NCBI GenBank assembly: GCA_035578905.1
Contig: JAQJVL010002545.1
Location: 28,989-92,988 of the forward strand
From: Stictocephala bisonia
Lineage: Eukaryota > Arthropoda > Insecta > Hemiptera > Membracidae
Length of the DNA stretch: 64,000 bases
Direction of reading: 5' to 3'
Each line of letters begins with the position of its first letter. Within the stretch, counting starts at the first letter, position 1. Made by a program: the position numbers and the translations under genes. The notes under the pieces were generated by a model. The model did no database searches. It worked only from the letters and a program-made list of their open reading frames with translations, and was not told the origin of the DNA. Shown in pieces: positions 37,641 through 50,728 of the stretch.

Positions 37641-40245
37641 AATGCTTGACGTCTTGATATTTTGAAGCATTGATAATAAATCCATTTGTGACACTAGATA
37701 AGGTAAGGCATATAATATAGTTCTTATTTATAAAATTATGATATGAAATACCTTCTAGACTACTTATTTTATTATTTTACTGAAAAATATTGAACACTAA
37801 TTAGAATAAGACAGTAACACAGTAAGATGATGTGTTGGTTGTTTCAGAGGACTACTGTACCTTTCCAGTTACAATCGTTTCACCGTTTATTTATAGCCGC
37901 AAAACGAGAGATAAGACCGAACACAAATTAAAAATGATATCAAGACCTGCAATTGTCTTTAGTGTATTATATGTTTCTCATAATAAAACATATTATATAG
38001 TATGCTAATAATCTCTTTGTGTGTAATAAAATTTACTATAAAGAACAACACATGTTTTTCTGTCTTCTCAAAATTGAATAAATCAAATAATTACTTGAGT
38101 CTAGAGAGAAGTTGCGCATATAGATACTGAAGTAATTCGTTTCCATCTTTACAAATTATATAAAATTAAGTGAGCCCATCTGTGAATCCCATGTTACGTA
38201 CGATCAGCTTTTCAAATTAGTTTGTAAGATCTCATCACACTTCTATCTACATTCCTTCTTTTCTGGTATTAAGTAGTAAGTCTCCCTTATACGAACAGTT
38301 TATATTCTAGATTTAAATATATTACTATTTTTTGTAAATACATTAGATACAATCAATTATATTAGCAGCCATTATCTCGGTCACTAAACAAATTTTGAGG
38401 GGGTCTTATTTACAGGATGATATTAAGGTAAATAAGCCTTATCTATTTGATGAGTATTCAAACTAGTTTTCAAAAGTTCTGATACAATCAGTTAATTCTC
38501 CAGATACAAAGTTTTAAGTCTAGACAATTTCGCAAGTAAACTTTTAATAGCAAAAAGTATGAAAACTATGTCAGAATCTATACAATATTGGATATCTCAC
38601 TATGTTTAGCCCTAGGAATAGGACATGGCAAAATTCAAATAACTTTCAAAATTGCCCAATTAACATAAGTTTTTTTTAAAGATAACTCGGTTTTATGGCC
38701 TAGAAAAAATCGGAAAGTTTAATTTTAGAGGGTGCAGAATTAGGAAAATATATCTGAGTTAGGAATATCAAGTACATGGCAATGTTTATACATTTTCATA
38801 TTTAAACGTGTTTTGAAATTTTAGAATATAGTCTATAAATAAATAAAAAAAAAAAAAAGTAAGTCCACTTTTGTGCGAAGTTGGACAGTTGTGCCTAAAT
38901 CAGTGTTTTCTCGCCAAGTTTTCAGTCCTTTCAAATACATTTTTGCATTGTGTTATAGATACACAATTGTACTTAAAAACATGTCAAGAAATAAATAAAA
39001 TGAGGTACTTAAATAAATGAAATAAACTAATGCTCATTATTGGTAATCAACTAAAATAGTTACTGCACTTCCCCAAAAGGCATTGAACGAATAATTGTTA
39101 TTTAAAAAGTGGACGACGATACAGGTTTTTTTTATCAGTTTAAAAATTGTTCGAATTGCTCATTTTTTATGTTTGAAAATTTTGTTTGTTCTGGCTGACT
39201 GAGCCCCAAACTGGTGTACCGTTTCAGTTAATTTCATTTCTTACATATAAGCGTCAGTTCTATGTTATGTAACTTGGCCCTCCTTCGACGTAGGAAGACA
39301 CTACGAAACCTGATTATTTCTAACTTGTCGGCTCTTGCAGACATCGTTATGTAATGTAGAAAGCGGGGGTGGACAAGCTAGAAACCTGCCTGTCTCTGGA
39401 CAGTTCTTCGCCACGAGTTGAGGCGAGCGTTTGTGAGGTAAGAGAGCTACTTCACTTTCCTATAGCGATGTTTGTAGTCTGCAATGGTCTTTTAATAAAT
39501 TCAATTTTTTTTTTTTTTTTCAGGTAAAGATTTTAAAAGATACATTTTATAATTAGGGTTGTTTTATTATTTTTTGTTACATAGGTCAGATGTTAGCTAG
39601 AGGATTACGAGCTGACGGACATCCGAGCTCAGTCGAATATACCCCCTTTTATTCAGATTTTGGTGGGTGGCCCTAGTAAATATTCTAATTTTACATAGTA
39701 TAAAATGTATTATATTAGTTTAAAGGTATTTTAGATTTGCAAATAGACTTTAATGAGAACAATAAAAATATATGTTTCACACCCACATGTGTTCTTTTAA
39801 TTTTAATTATTATATACCTCTTCAAATGAAGATACTTATACGTGTGCGGTAAGTAGTGGTATACTGGAATGCCATAAGATAGGTGCGGATATATGACTCC
39901 ATAAAAACAGTCTGTAGAAGATTATTTTTCTGAACAGGAGTAATATTTTTAAGATAACTTCGGTATGAATATTGCTGTCACTATACATACATCTATTTCC
40001 TGAAAAACTGTGTTTGTTCCATTAGAAAAATTCCATAAGAACGTATGACTTTTTTGTCCATTAAACCACATAATAATAATAATAATAAAATTCTTCATTA
40101 TTTTAGGACAGTATAAGTATTGCACAACATGCGCCAAAAATTGTTTTTTAATTGGTTCATTTAAAATAAAATATGGACACTAAAAGATTAAAAAGTAGCA
40201 ACGTCCAGATAATGAAAAAAGAATCCCAAAATAAAAAAAGGAAAA
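37641..40245. other. Spacer with a possible non-coding exon
   Basis: Mostly AT-rich without a gene. 39285-39445 is comparatively CpG-rich and ends in a strong splice-donor-like GAG|GTAAGAG (about 39435-39445). About 80 bp further on there is a long pyrimidine run plus CAG (39508-39524). I can support neither a transcript nor a protein, so this is only flagged. Confidence 0.25.
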
Positions 40246-40249
40246 ATTG

Positions 40250-40975
40250 GCCAAAGCCGATGTCTCTCCCGATGTATGGTCCACAAACTCATCCTCCAAG
40301 TAAAACACATTCGACGCTAAAAAATTTCTCCATTTTTATTGACTATAATCGAAACGAATGCCTCTGGAACTCTGTTCAAAACGGAAACGCCCGCCAGTGA
40401 GGGTATGCGTGCTATTATATCCAATCTATGCTGTACTGTTCTATACACACGTCTAGATCTTGTGTGTAGTTATGCATCTCTCTCCCCTGAATCTGGTTGC
40501 CTTTGAACTTGCAGTGGACGCTATTTCTAGAAAGTGTTAGTTAGCAATTCGAGCTCCCAGAAAGCATCTCTGCTCGACTCTCTAAATTTGAGTGTCACTA
40601 TTATTATTATGGCTTTCTCTTGAAGAACGAAAAGACGGTTACGATTTTTCTGTGAGCAGCTACCCCAAAGTGCAATGCCGTATGAAAGGTGGCATTGAAT
40701 CAAACGGTGGTAAGCCACAAGCAATAATTCAGGAAGCCAATGTCGAGAGAAACTTCTGATCAGATATAAAGCTGATGAGACGCTCTTGCAAACACTGTCA
40801 ACATGATCATTCAGCGTAAGCTCATCATCGTCAATGAGCATTCTGAGCAACTTGGTGAAACTACCCTCTTCGATGGTGATGTCTCTTATCATTGCTGTCG
40901 GGCGGCATATTTTCAGAGTGGTGTTGCCTCCGAACGTCATGTAGATTGATTTGGTAGGGTTGACTTTAAGATTTT
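40250..40975 (-). pseudogene. LINE reverse transcriptase C-terminal remnant
   Basis: On the minus strand, LKVNPTKSIYMTF leads into an open frame (40527-40940) with TLNDHVDSVCKSVSSALYLI, HRLIQCHLSYGIALWG and LFVLQEKAIIIIVTLKFRES, the thumb and C-terminal part of a jockey-like RT. Beyond it, in shifted frames, GERDAYNY and FLASNVFYLEDEF correspond to the family C-terminus (compare GRDIHEYN and FLAYHAFYAVDEF in the LINE at 35128-36810). Catalytic motifs A-C are absent. It is probably related to the LINE in the 101-bp satellite. Confidence 0.75.
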
Positions 40976-41099
40976 AACTCTCAAAGTCTAGAATGTAAGA
41001 ATTTATTTATATTGAATGCATTCATATAAGTCTACTTTCAGAATGCAAAGGAGTCATTTTGGAATTGGCACACATGACTTGTAAGTTGTAAGTCTTTAT

Positions 41100-43110
41100 T
41101 AACTGTACCGGGTCTTTGACCGGTACATTTCGGTTTTTTTTTTCGTTGTCTGCCAGGCTGCCTGAGATCGCTCACGCTCTGCGTTCCGCGTACTTTGGTA
41201 GCCGTTGGCCCAGTTCCGTTTCGTTCCGTGTTCCAGCAGCTTCTGTCCGGTTGGCCTGTCTGGTCAGTTGTCTTGTGCTGCCTGCAGAATCTCGTTATGA
41301 GGGGCTAGACACACTAAAACGTAAGTGCTCATTTTGTAAATTTCTAATATTTAATCACCCTTTTGGTGAGAATATTTTGTTTCCATCATATTAATCGTTC
41401 TTGCTTGTGTTTTAGGGTTTTGTTAAATTTGTATTTTCTTTGTCTAGTTTAGTTAACCTATGTTTGAGCCATGTGCTCCAGGTTACAGGTTTACCAGTAA
41501 TTGCTTTATTATATCTTGTTTTATTTTCAATTGTAATTCTGTATGATTTTTATTGAGCCTTTTTACAGTTGTAGTTACCGATTTACCATATTTTTTGTTC
41601 ATTGACAATAACCTAGCCTATCTTTAGCTTTTCATGTTAATTCCTATTGCTCATGTTTCCATAGACTAGTTTTCAGTTTGTCCTTTAAAGTTCATATACG
41701 TAATTAATTCTTTGATATTTTGTTAAATTGTAATTTTTCTTAAATCTGAGTTTGCCAACATAATTATTCATAACCTAAAAAAAAAATAGATCTTTTAGTT
41801 TTTCTGGTGGGCTAATCATGTATAATTTCGTCTGTTCTGGTTTTGTTTTGCCATTTCATGTATTAGGGGTTATGTGTAATATTTTGTGTTGTGATGGCTG
41901 GACTGGTTTTAATGTGCTGTGGTGTTGCCCTACAGTCCAGGGTCCTTGAGTAGGACGTTTCAACCCTCAGCCGGTCGTCCGGGCAAAGTTCTACCATCTG
42001 CACTGCTAGCCTGGCCTGAGGACCATGTTGAAGCCTGGAGTCGCTAGCTACCCGCTCTACATCTTGGGTACATACATAAGTCTTCTGTCCTCAGGTCAGT
42101 GTATTCCATTCTGGTTTCCCGGCGGCTGAGCTGGGGGTTTTGGTTGGTGCATCGATTAAAAGAAAGAAAAAAAACAAGTGCTATATAAAAAGAAAAAAAG
42201 TTTGTGGAACTGTTTAATTTGTGCCTAGGCCTAAAACGTATGTGACAAAGTGGGCAACACAGCCATGGGGACCTATATATGTATTTTTTTATTTAAAGGG
42301 GAAAAAAAAGACAAACAAAAGGAACTTTCAGGGATGTTAATATTTATTTATATTTCTTGTTATTTAGTTTAATTAGTTTATTTTGGTGTTAGATATTTTA
42401 GAGTTTATATTTGTTAGGTCCCTGTTGTTAAATTGTGTTGTTATTTATTTATATGTTTAGGCCTAGTGATTGTTATTTATATTTTTTTGTTAAGTGTATT
42501 AGGGGGGAGATTTTGAAGTGAATTTTTACTCGAACGGTACCGTGTTATATTTTCTTTTAAATTGTTTAATTTTTAAACTCACCAAAAGGGGATTATTGTT
42601 AACTTTCTATTCGGAGCTGCCCAGGGAATCCGGCTTACTCCCTGGCCTCGGTGGAATCAAGGGATGTGGGCCAAATTGCCGGCTTAATTGGGGTTATCAA
42701 AATTTTTATAAATTTTCTTTTCACTTTTATTTGTTTCTTTCATAATTTGTCTTACGTTTTGGGTGTCTCAGGCCAAAACTGCAGATAGGCCATACAGTTT
42801 GTGAATTGTAGTTTTGGTATTTGTAGCGTTAAGTGTTTTGGTAGCTTTTGTCGTTAAATTGTTAAATTTTGTGTTTATTGTTATTTATTTAATTGCAGAT
42901 TTTATATTGTGGCCTTCTGCCGTTTTGATTTATTATATGATGTTTTTTGATAATAAAATTAGTTTTGCTCAGCTGCCGAGTTTTATTTTGGACCCTCCAA
43001 CTGCCACCCGTGATCCCATCGCTCGACTTGTTTTGAGCCATCCCCCGGTTGGCACGCTTCCCAGCTTTGGTGGGGGGATGGGTCTCATAACTAAGGGTGA
43101 CTAGAGATAC
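41100..43110 (+). other. Unidentified T/G-skewed segment with CpG-rich front
   Basis: This 2-kb block differs from its flanks: the plus strand is rich in T and G, and 41140-41310 has about a dozen CpG dinucleotides. The front contains an inverted repeat TACCGG/CCGGTA (41106-41127) and ends in a donor-like AAAACGTAAGTGC (about 41319). The back contains a purine-rich GGTGGGGGGATGGG (about 43070). These could be parts of an LTR retroelement (leader, splice donor, polypurine tract) or of a host promoter and first exon. No reverse transcriptase, gag or matching LTR pair is visible. Open frames of 75-96 codons inside (41116-41394, 42518-42745, 42814-43104) have no recognisable domain. Confidence 0.35.
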
Positions 43111-45040
43111 AAAAGTAATTGAACCAAGTTGTTGATAGTCTTATATCTGACGCTGTAAACCATAGCAATGGACCATTCGTTTAGCCACTACATGCTCTAA
43201 CATTATAAGATTTCCACATTAAAACAGCTGCTGTTTTTTAACTACAAAGCTTTTCCAAAACGCCTACTACAAAGCAAACCATAAGGCCAATCATCGTACA
43301 ACATTTCAGCCTCGGAAGATAATAGTTTTTAAGATCTGTAATCAAAGAGTCTGGTCACATAATAGAGTGTCCCCTGCGTTATTTTACGGAAGGATTAGCA
43401 AGCATAAACAGAATCAGTGAAACAGGTCGTAAATGGCTCGATGGATTGGATTTAGCATTCTGACAGTTGATCACATTTATTTCATATTGTATACGGCTAA
43501 AAATTACAATACTGACTCACTCATATATATGTCAATAAGTGAGTCTGTATTTATAATTTTCCAATATGGTGGCTGACTCGATTTGTTCTAATGAAATATC
43601 AAATATTTCATGGTGGTGTTGGGTATTAAATAAATTTAAAGACTTTTTTATACAATTGTAATTTTTGATACGTGATTTGAGTGATTATTGGTCTTGTAGA
43701 CCACTATTACAATTGCCAGATAATAAATAGAATCATGCCATTGTTGCAGCGTAAACAATTATTAACTTAAAATGTTCAGTCTTCTAACGGTGAACGTTCC
43801 CTGTCAAAATTACTTAGCATTGCTGTAAAGAAAATAATTGATTGAGTATTATATTTTCCACTATTTAATAATTACATTTTTTTCTTAACAGAAATATGGT
43901 AGTACTTAAAATGTGCACAATTATGTATTTATACCAGGAAGGTTATCAGGATGATTAATTTGGATTAGAATTTCGGTCCCTACCCATATAGACTTCAAAG
44001 TTTCAATGAAAGTTCAATTGTATAAAGTAAGTAAATTAAAAAGAACATTTTTACTTTTATATATCATTAGTCTATAATTTGTTTAATCTAATTTGAAAAT
44101 AAATGATCTTAAATGTTCCAAAATAACAAATCTTTTATATTTTACGAAGCCTTCCGTTGTTGAAAATAACGTAACCAGACTAAATACGAATAGTACTGGA
44201 TAAAAAAATTTACATTTTATTTTAAAAATTGTATATCTTTCTGGTAGCTGAAGTTTTTTTTTTTTTTTGAAATATGAATGCATTAATTAGTATTTAAATG
44301 ATTAGTTTCAAATAAATTAATTCATATGAAATAATGCTTCGTATTTATTTACAGACATTCATCATATGTAAAAAATATAATATAACATATTTAAAGCTAA
44401 GCTAATACAGTGGTTTTCATCATATACTAAAACATATCTACTAAATTAGAATGCAGAACCTATCGTTTACAATCCTAATACTAATTGGCTTATACACTTG
44501 CATAACGAAACACATTAGGAAATGCCATCGACGTTGTATATATTAACTAAAGTCAAGTAGCAATGCAACATAATATATAATTTTCTTTGACCTAAGACTA
44601 TCTTAAATAAATGTACTAAATATTTTCATTTAAAGTTTACAATTTAAATTCCCCCTTCTCTATCCATTCATCAAATCAAAAGCAAAGTAAAAATACAGTT
44701 TCGTCATCTAAAAATTATCGAATAAATCAAAGCCTAATTATTAGGTTACGAATGAGTGAATTCATTGGTAGAAATTCCGTTCAATAGACTCAACTCAAGG
44801 GTTGGTCGTGCTTTTCCCCAATGCCTGGCCGTTATTCTTGCTCACTTTCGACGTTAGGTTTGGTCGGTACGTTTTCAGGCATGGACAGTCCTTTTCAAGA
44901 ACGAGCTCTTTCAAATATGTAAATTAAGGGAGGTCTGTCATCTCAAACTTTTTTGGGTTGTAATTACTATATAATAGTGAATAATGTTAAATACAATAAG
45001 TTTGTGTATGTTGTATTTTGTACTAAGTAATACAAATTAG
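43111..45040. other. AT-rich spacer, nothing identified
   Basis: No protein-like frame, tandem repeat or element end recognised. A short hairpin (CACTCATATATATGTC...AGTGAGT) lies near 43518-43546. Confidence 0.45.
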
Positions 45041-45356
45041 GGATAATTTTCGTTAATTCACTACCGCTTGATAAATATTCTATTTCTCTAAAAACTGTTC
45101 CACAGTCATTTTTATGTACACTGTAGAATTTCTTATCCGCTTGGAATCCGATATCGCTGGCCTTATCTTATCGCTTTCCACACGAAGAGCGGATTCGGCG
45201 GTAAGTAAAACATTGGATTTACCATTTTGTGATCAACTTTCATAGCCACCTAACCTAACCTAATCTGCCTAAACTAACCTAACCGTAATTGCGATAAAAA
45301 GGAGTGGTAGTAAAGTTACGGATAAAGTAGTGGTAGTGAATTAATTGAAAATGTCC
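45041..45356. mobile_element. MITE family M, copy 3
   Basis: About 316 bp. Starts GGATAATTTTCGTTAATTCA and ends GTGAATTAATTGAAAATGTCC. The interior TTATCCGCTTGGAATCCGAT and TTTGTGATCAACTTTCATAG blocks match copies 2 and 4. It has extra TAACCTAACC repeats and a partly doubled right end (AGTGGTAGT twice). Possible 5-bp flanking duplication AAATT if one extra terminal base is counted. Confidence 0.8.
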
Positions 45357-46029
45357 TAAATTTGTTTTTAAGATATTTCAAATTTTAGTTTACTAGTTAA
45401 AAGTATATATATATATATATATTTATTTTTTCTTTTTTTTCAGATAAGCTGGTACATTAATAAGTACTATGTTGTATGACATAAACTGGTCATAAATAAC
45501 ACATTTCAGTATTAGTTACTACAATTTTTCATCTAATTTCCAAATATATTGGTACACATATGATACTAATGGTCATTTAGCACATAAATTATAATTTTTA
45601 ATGAAAATAACTAAAATATTTTACTGAACCCCAAAGCCATAAGTCAAAAATAAGAAGCTAATATTCTTGTATGTTTATAAACCATCTTAACCCTTTCAAA
45701 ATGCATCAGGTTTTATCAACACAATTTCTAAACGTAAATTTACCTACACAATTATGTAAAACACAGCCCCTTTTCAAGTAAAAAATTGTGATTTTATCCA
45801 AGGGTTTTTTATTTACTACATTTGGAAGTTAAAATGTGAACACATATTTTTTTAAAGATACCTTGCGGATATCTCTTGATTGGGAGGAATGCGTTTTGAA
45901 TCAATCTCTTGGTATTTCTGTTTTTCTTAAATATTTTATGGAAGGCTTTAGTAACCCTCAAAGATTTTACTCACCAGCTGGCCTAAAAATGTGCGTTAGT
46001 GAACATTATTGAACTAGTGAAGCACTGAC

Positions 46030-46102
46030 CATTAGCTCAGGTGGGGATTTGAACCTCAGTCCTTTCCTCCATAGTCCGAGGCCTTAGGCACTGAGCTAAT
46101 TA
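46030..46102 (-). repeat. tRNA-like sequence (SINE head or tRNA pseudogene)
   Basis: On the minus strand TAGCTCAGTGCCTAAGG fits box A and GAGGTTCAAATCCCC contains an exact box B (GGTTCAAATCC). A CCTC/GAGG anticodon-type stem lies between them, and the TGAGG/CCCCA T-stem has one mismatch. The D-stem does not pair properly, so I do not call a functional tRNA. A tRNA-scan covariance model would settle it. Confidence 0.5.
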
Positions 46103-46518
46103 AACTGCGTAATATATGTAATAGCCAATATACGTATATTTATAATACATTTTCATTACTGTAACATCATCTATAGGAAATTCTTTTAAGCATATTTAAA
46201 ACACTACCAAACAGTCATTGGTGTGAAATAATTTAACGAACTTGTTTTTAAATGTGCTTTAAATTCAATTTACGTAAGCCAGTTCACCGAGAGGCTTAGG
46301 TGGGCTTTACTTAAACTTCGCTTTCACAACATTTTACGTGCCTAAGTAGACGATATGTGACAAGATCAATACTCTATGTACTTTTAGTGCTTTACAAATG
46401 CTAAAAATTGCTTACATTAGTGTTAAGGAATAATGTGATAACACTTTATGACGTTTTATTAGATGTAAACTGCTTCAATAAAAAAACTTTATTACAGTCC
46501 GGATAGAAAGCGATAACG

Positions 46519-46745
46519 TTTTTTTTTTTTTTCTAACGAGGAGAGGCTTATCTCCTTCTTAATCTGACTCTGCCCATTACTCATAGACCATTGATCTATG
46601 CGAGGAACTTGTTCACACAAAGTAAGGGGGCGAACCAGTACAGAAGAAGGTGAATATTACTGAAAAATCTTCCAGTCTAAGCCGAATTCAAACCGGCGCT
46701 ATCTCTAACCCAAGCTCAAAGTCCCCCCTCCCCCCTAAAGAACCT
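46519..46745 (-). repeat. tRNA-derived SINE
   Basis: On the minus strand a box A-like TGAGCTTGGGTTAGAG is followed by a box B-like CGGTTTGAATTCGG, then a ~180-bp unrelated body, and it ends in a run of 14 A (seen as T at about 46519-46532). Head, body and A-tail in this order are the standard SINE layout. Target duplications were not found. Just downstream (about 46823) an ACAGGGTGATTTGGGAGAG motif resembles transposon ends, but no partner was found. Confidence 0.6.
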
Positions 46746-47084
46746 ATGCTTTTAATTAAGAATTTTTTTACTCCTTGTGAGCCGTCCTCCCCAATGTGAT
46801 GAAGAAAATATACTGCTAATATACAGGGTGATTTGGGAGAGATGGACACAGCTTAGAGATTGACAGTAGACCAAAGGAAAAAAAGGTAGTACAAATATAT
46901 TTCCTACTATATTTAGTTTTTGTATGTGTTTCTGTTTCCGTTTTTCATCAACATTTTTATATCTTCAAAACGGATTGAGAAAATAATTAGAAACTTGGCA
47001 GCTTTATTCAGTTAATTAGTGGCAATAATAATAAGTATACAATTGCTAAAATATCTCTGGTTGTTTCAAAATGACAGTACTTAA

Positions 47085-47660
47085 AAATAATTAGTAATGA
47101 AATCCACGTAATAAATAATGATGGTGAATTGGTGAAAGACCCTGAAGGAGTAGCTAACACCCTTAATAGTTTCTTTATGGACGTGGGGAAAAGAAACCAG
47201 ATAAATACAGCAACAAGTATAATTCCAAGTCCACTAAAGAAAATGCAAGTCCGAAACTCTCTCTTCCTGTACCCTACATCTGAGAATGAAATTAAAAATG
47301 TTATAAAAAATCTCAAAAAGAAGAAGTCCTCAAGTACTGACTGATGAGCTATCTGCTTTACTGGTCAAAGAAATCCCAGATTTACTAGCAGTTCCTCTAA
47401 CATTTTTGATCAACAACTCATTTGCAAGTGATATATTTCCTAGCGTGCTCAAGTTATCTGTAGTAAGACCTTTACCAAAGAAAGGTGATAATCAACTATG
47501 TGACAACTATAGGCCGATCTCCATCACATCAACTCTATCACAGATTTTTGAACATGTGGTCCTTATTAGACTTTGTCGTTTTCTAGAAAAACACAGAATC
47601 ATTTTTGAAAATCAGTTTGGTTTTATGAAGGGAAGGTCAACGGTGGATGCTATTGTATTG
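47085..47660 (+). pseudogene. LINE A reverse transcriptase, N-terminal part
   Basis: Translation gives IINNDGELV-type and DPEGVANTLNSFFMDVGK blocks, then a frame change with TGA at 47342. After this come DELSALLVKEIP, VRPLPKKGDNQLCDNYRPIS and ENQFGFMKGRSTVDAIV, the conserved RT finger region of this LINE group. The sequence stops at the junction with LINE B. Lesions: at least one frameshift and the insertion itself. Confidence 0.85.
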
Positions 47661-47662
47661 GA

Positions 47663-50090
47663 GTGAGGCTTAAACAGCTGTTAGGCAATGTTAACTGGTC
47701 GGACGTTTACAAACAGTCTGATGCTTCGTCTGCGTTTGACTCTTTCTTTCAAATATTACAAGACAATATTGATAAATGTAAAGTAACAACTAACTTTCGT
47801 AAACCTTTGAAAAAATTAAAACCTTGGATGAATGATTATATTTCTAATAAAATTAATAGAAGAAATCACTTATTTAAACTGACGAAAAACCATCCAAATA
47901 ATGAGGAATTGAGGTTGCTATATCTGAATTTTAGGAATAAATTAAATTATGATATAAAACAATTAAAAGACAATTTTTATAAACAAAAATTTGGTAAATG
48001 TCTTGGTAACTCAAGGGCTACTTGGAAAGTTTTAAATGAAGTAACAGGACAAGCAAGAAAAACTGACAATTCAATTAGGTTAGAACTTAATGGTGATTTA
48101 ATAGCTGATCCTCATAAGATAGCTAATGAATTTAATGATTTTTTCCTCAATGTTGTGAATAATTTAAATGTAAATAGAAATGTTCCAAATAGGTCATCTT
48201 TTAAGGATTATAAAAATTGTTTTATAAGGAAAAGTCAGAAAAAATCGATTTTTATTGATTCAATCTTACCTAATGAATTAATGGGAGTTATAAATTCATT
48301 TAAAAATAACACCTCTCCAGGTATAGATGGTGTGAGTGCAGCTATGATTAAAGATATATCTTCAACAATAATGGACGTTTTACTGTACATAGTTAACTTA
48401 AGTTTTACTACTGGCGTTTTCCCATCTAAATTAAAGTTGGCAGTGGTGATACCAGTGTTCAAGAATGGATCTAGATTCAGTTGCAATAGCTACAGACCTA
48501 TTTCTCTTTTGTCTTGCTTCTCTAAAATCTTTGAGAAATTAATGAAGGGTAAATTATTAAAGTTCTTAAAAATTACAAATTTTTTCAGTAATAAACAGTT
48601 TGGATTTAGAGCTGGTATGAGTACAGAACATGCCCTTTTAAATTTTATGTCAAGTATCTTTGATGGACTGAATGATGGGAAGTGTGTAAGTGGTCTTTTT
48701 TTAGATATTAGAAAAGCATTTGCCACTGTGGATCACAATATTTTATTAGACAAGCTCTTTGAATGTGGTATTCGTGGGGTTGCACATAAATGGTTTGCAA
48801 GTTATTTGTTAAATAGAAAACAATATGTTAAAGTATGCTCAGTATTAAGTAATGTAGGAACAATTAAGTACGGAGTTCCTCAGGGTTCTGTTTTGGGGGC
48901 AATATTATTTATAATTTACATAAATGATCTCTGTAATGGAAGATTTTTTGGTATACTGACATCTTTTGCTGACGATACTGCCATGTCGTACTGTGCATCT
49001 AGCTGGGATCAGGTGTTTTCATGGGTGAGTAAAGATTTAGAGGCGTTACAGTGGTGGTGTTCAAATAATAACATGCTGATGAGTGCTGAAAAGACCAAGT
49101 ATATTAACTTTAGTTTAAAAAAGGAAGTAATATTTGATGGCCAAATTTTATACAAATGTATGGAATGCCTTGGAAGCCAATCTATTTGTATAAGAAAATG
49201 TTCCATTGTGGAGAGGGTTACCAACTTGAAGTATCTTGGTGTAATTGTTGATAGTGAACTTAGTTGGAAGATGCAAATCAGTAGGTTAAGGAATAAATTA
49301 AATGGCATTTTAAGATATTTCTATTTTTTGAAAGATATTTGTAGTAGGGAAATCATACGAATGTTATATTTTGCACTATTTCAGAGTCGAATTGAGTACG
49401 GAATCATAGTGTGGGGAAGTGCATATGATACATATTTGAATTTAATATATTTGCAACAAAAACATGTAATAAGGCTAATCAACCGAAAAGGTAAGTTTGA
49501 GCATTCATGGCCCCTCTTTTGTGCTCTACGAATTTTACCATTGAAACACTTGTACATTTATAAAGTATTAAAGATATTTTATGAAAGAAGTGGAAGTGTA
49601 CAGTGTATGACAAACGTTTACAGGCAGAGGCTTAGAAATGTGAAGCATTTTTCAATACCAAAACCTAACAGTACTTTCTTCACAAAAACTGTTAATTTTA
49701 TTGCACCAAGAATATTTAATCAATTACCTGAATATATAAAAGAAGCACAAAGTAGAAAATTATTTTTAAATATATTGAAAAATAGGTGTTTCTTGAAAAA
49801 AGAGGAAGAGTGAGCCGGAATTTTCAAATCACTAATGTTTCGAAATTGAAAACGTGAATTTTGTTTAGTCAAAAAAAGTGAAAGGTTTTCTTTCACAAAA
49901 CTTAGTGTTTCCAAACTGTAAATGGAAGGAAATGTTAACAATTTTGACGATTTAAAAATATTTTTACAGGGATGATTTCGATGCAGTGAGTTTATATCTT
50001 AATTATTTTATTCTCTATGCTAATGGTAGCTTCGAAATCTGGTTATTTAGTCTGGATGATGTTGATTTCTTGAGACAAATAATAAGATAA
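47663..50090 (+). pseudogene. LINE B reverse transcriptase, intact except for an inverted insert near the C-terminus
   Basis: An open frame of 716 codons runs 47663-49813 without a stop, and is already open upstream of the GTG used as its first codon. Motifs: SPGIDGVSAAMIKDI, NSYRPISLLSCFSKIFEKLM, FLDIRKAFATVDHNILL (motif A; Ala replaces the usual second Asp of KAFD), YGVPQGSVLGAILFIIYIND, SFADDTAMSY (motif C intact, 48965-48979), NNMLMSAEKTKYINF, LKYLGVIVDSELSWK and IEYGIIVWGS. The last residues before 49813 (RCFLKKEEE) are foreign. The family C-terminus (WLFSLDDVDFLRQIIR then stop) is found in frame from 50040 to 50090, after a 256-bp insert at 49784-50039. Without a 5' end the element is not autonomous. 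Confidence 0.88.
49779..50040 (-). repeat. 262-bp inverted duplicate, recipient copy (inside LINE B)
   Basis: Identical as far as I can read to the reverse complement of 52002-52263. It breaks the LINE B frame, and the frame resumes cleanly after it, so this is the inserted copy. Identity at the edges includes AAAAT and T microhomology, giving a net insert of 256 bp. Confidence 0.92.
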
Positions 50091-50728
50091 ATGGCCAGTG
50101 GGAACAATATTTCGAGTTAGTGATCATGGTACAAAAAAATGTTAACTGAAGTTAAATGATTAACATATAATGAAATACATATATAATAATAAATACTCAT
50201 AAAATAATTGATATGGAATTATAATGTTTAAATTAATTAACACTCAATTTTTTCTTTTTAATAAAGTAAGTTGTTTAGTTTATTTACATTACTATTAATT
50301 AATCTATTAATTATTCATAAATTACTAAAATTACAATCAAGGATTTATTTTCAATTATCAATTGGTAAATATAACTAGCATATTTCTTAATTTTAGGCTG
50401 TACATAGAAATTGATAAGTTATTACCTGTTCGCTGATAATAGTTTTTTAAGTTTAATTATGTAAAGGAACCTCTAATCAGGCTAAATATAATGCCTTAGA
50501 GGCCCTATATTTCTCTTTATTACATACATTTTTTTATTGTTAAATTAGACTTAGTATGTAGGCAAATGTTTTTAAGTTTTAATTATTTTAAGGATATAAG
50601 ATCTTTTATTTTGTTCTTTGTTTGTATTTGGCAAGTCACCAATATTATGTTTTAAAATGTGTTTTGTATTTGTTTCTTGTCAAAAAAGTCTGATCGTGTA
50701 AAAAAAAAAAAAAATTGAGAAATAAATT

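Noticed and set aside
40173..40400. 75-codon plus-strand open frame rich in Lys and Ser
   Set aside because: Antisense of the decayed C-terminal end of the minus-strand LINE fragment.
46030..46102. Functional tRNA gene
   Set aside because: Internal promoter boxes are good but the D-arm does not pair and the acceptor stem is unclear; called tRNA-like only.
49720..49941. Minus-strand frame inside LINE B with LINE-like text
   Set aside because: It is the antisense view of the inverted patch copied from LINE A, not an independent gene.
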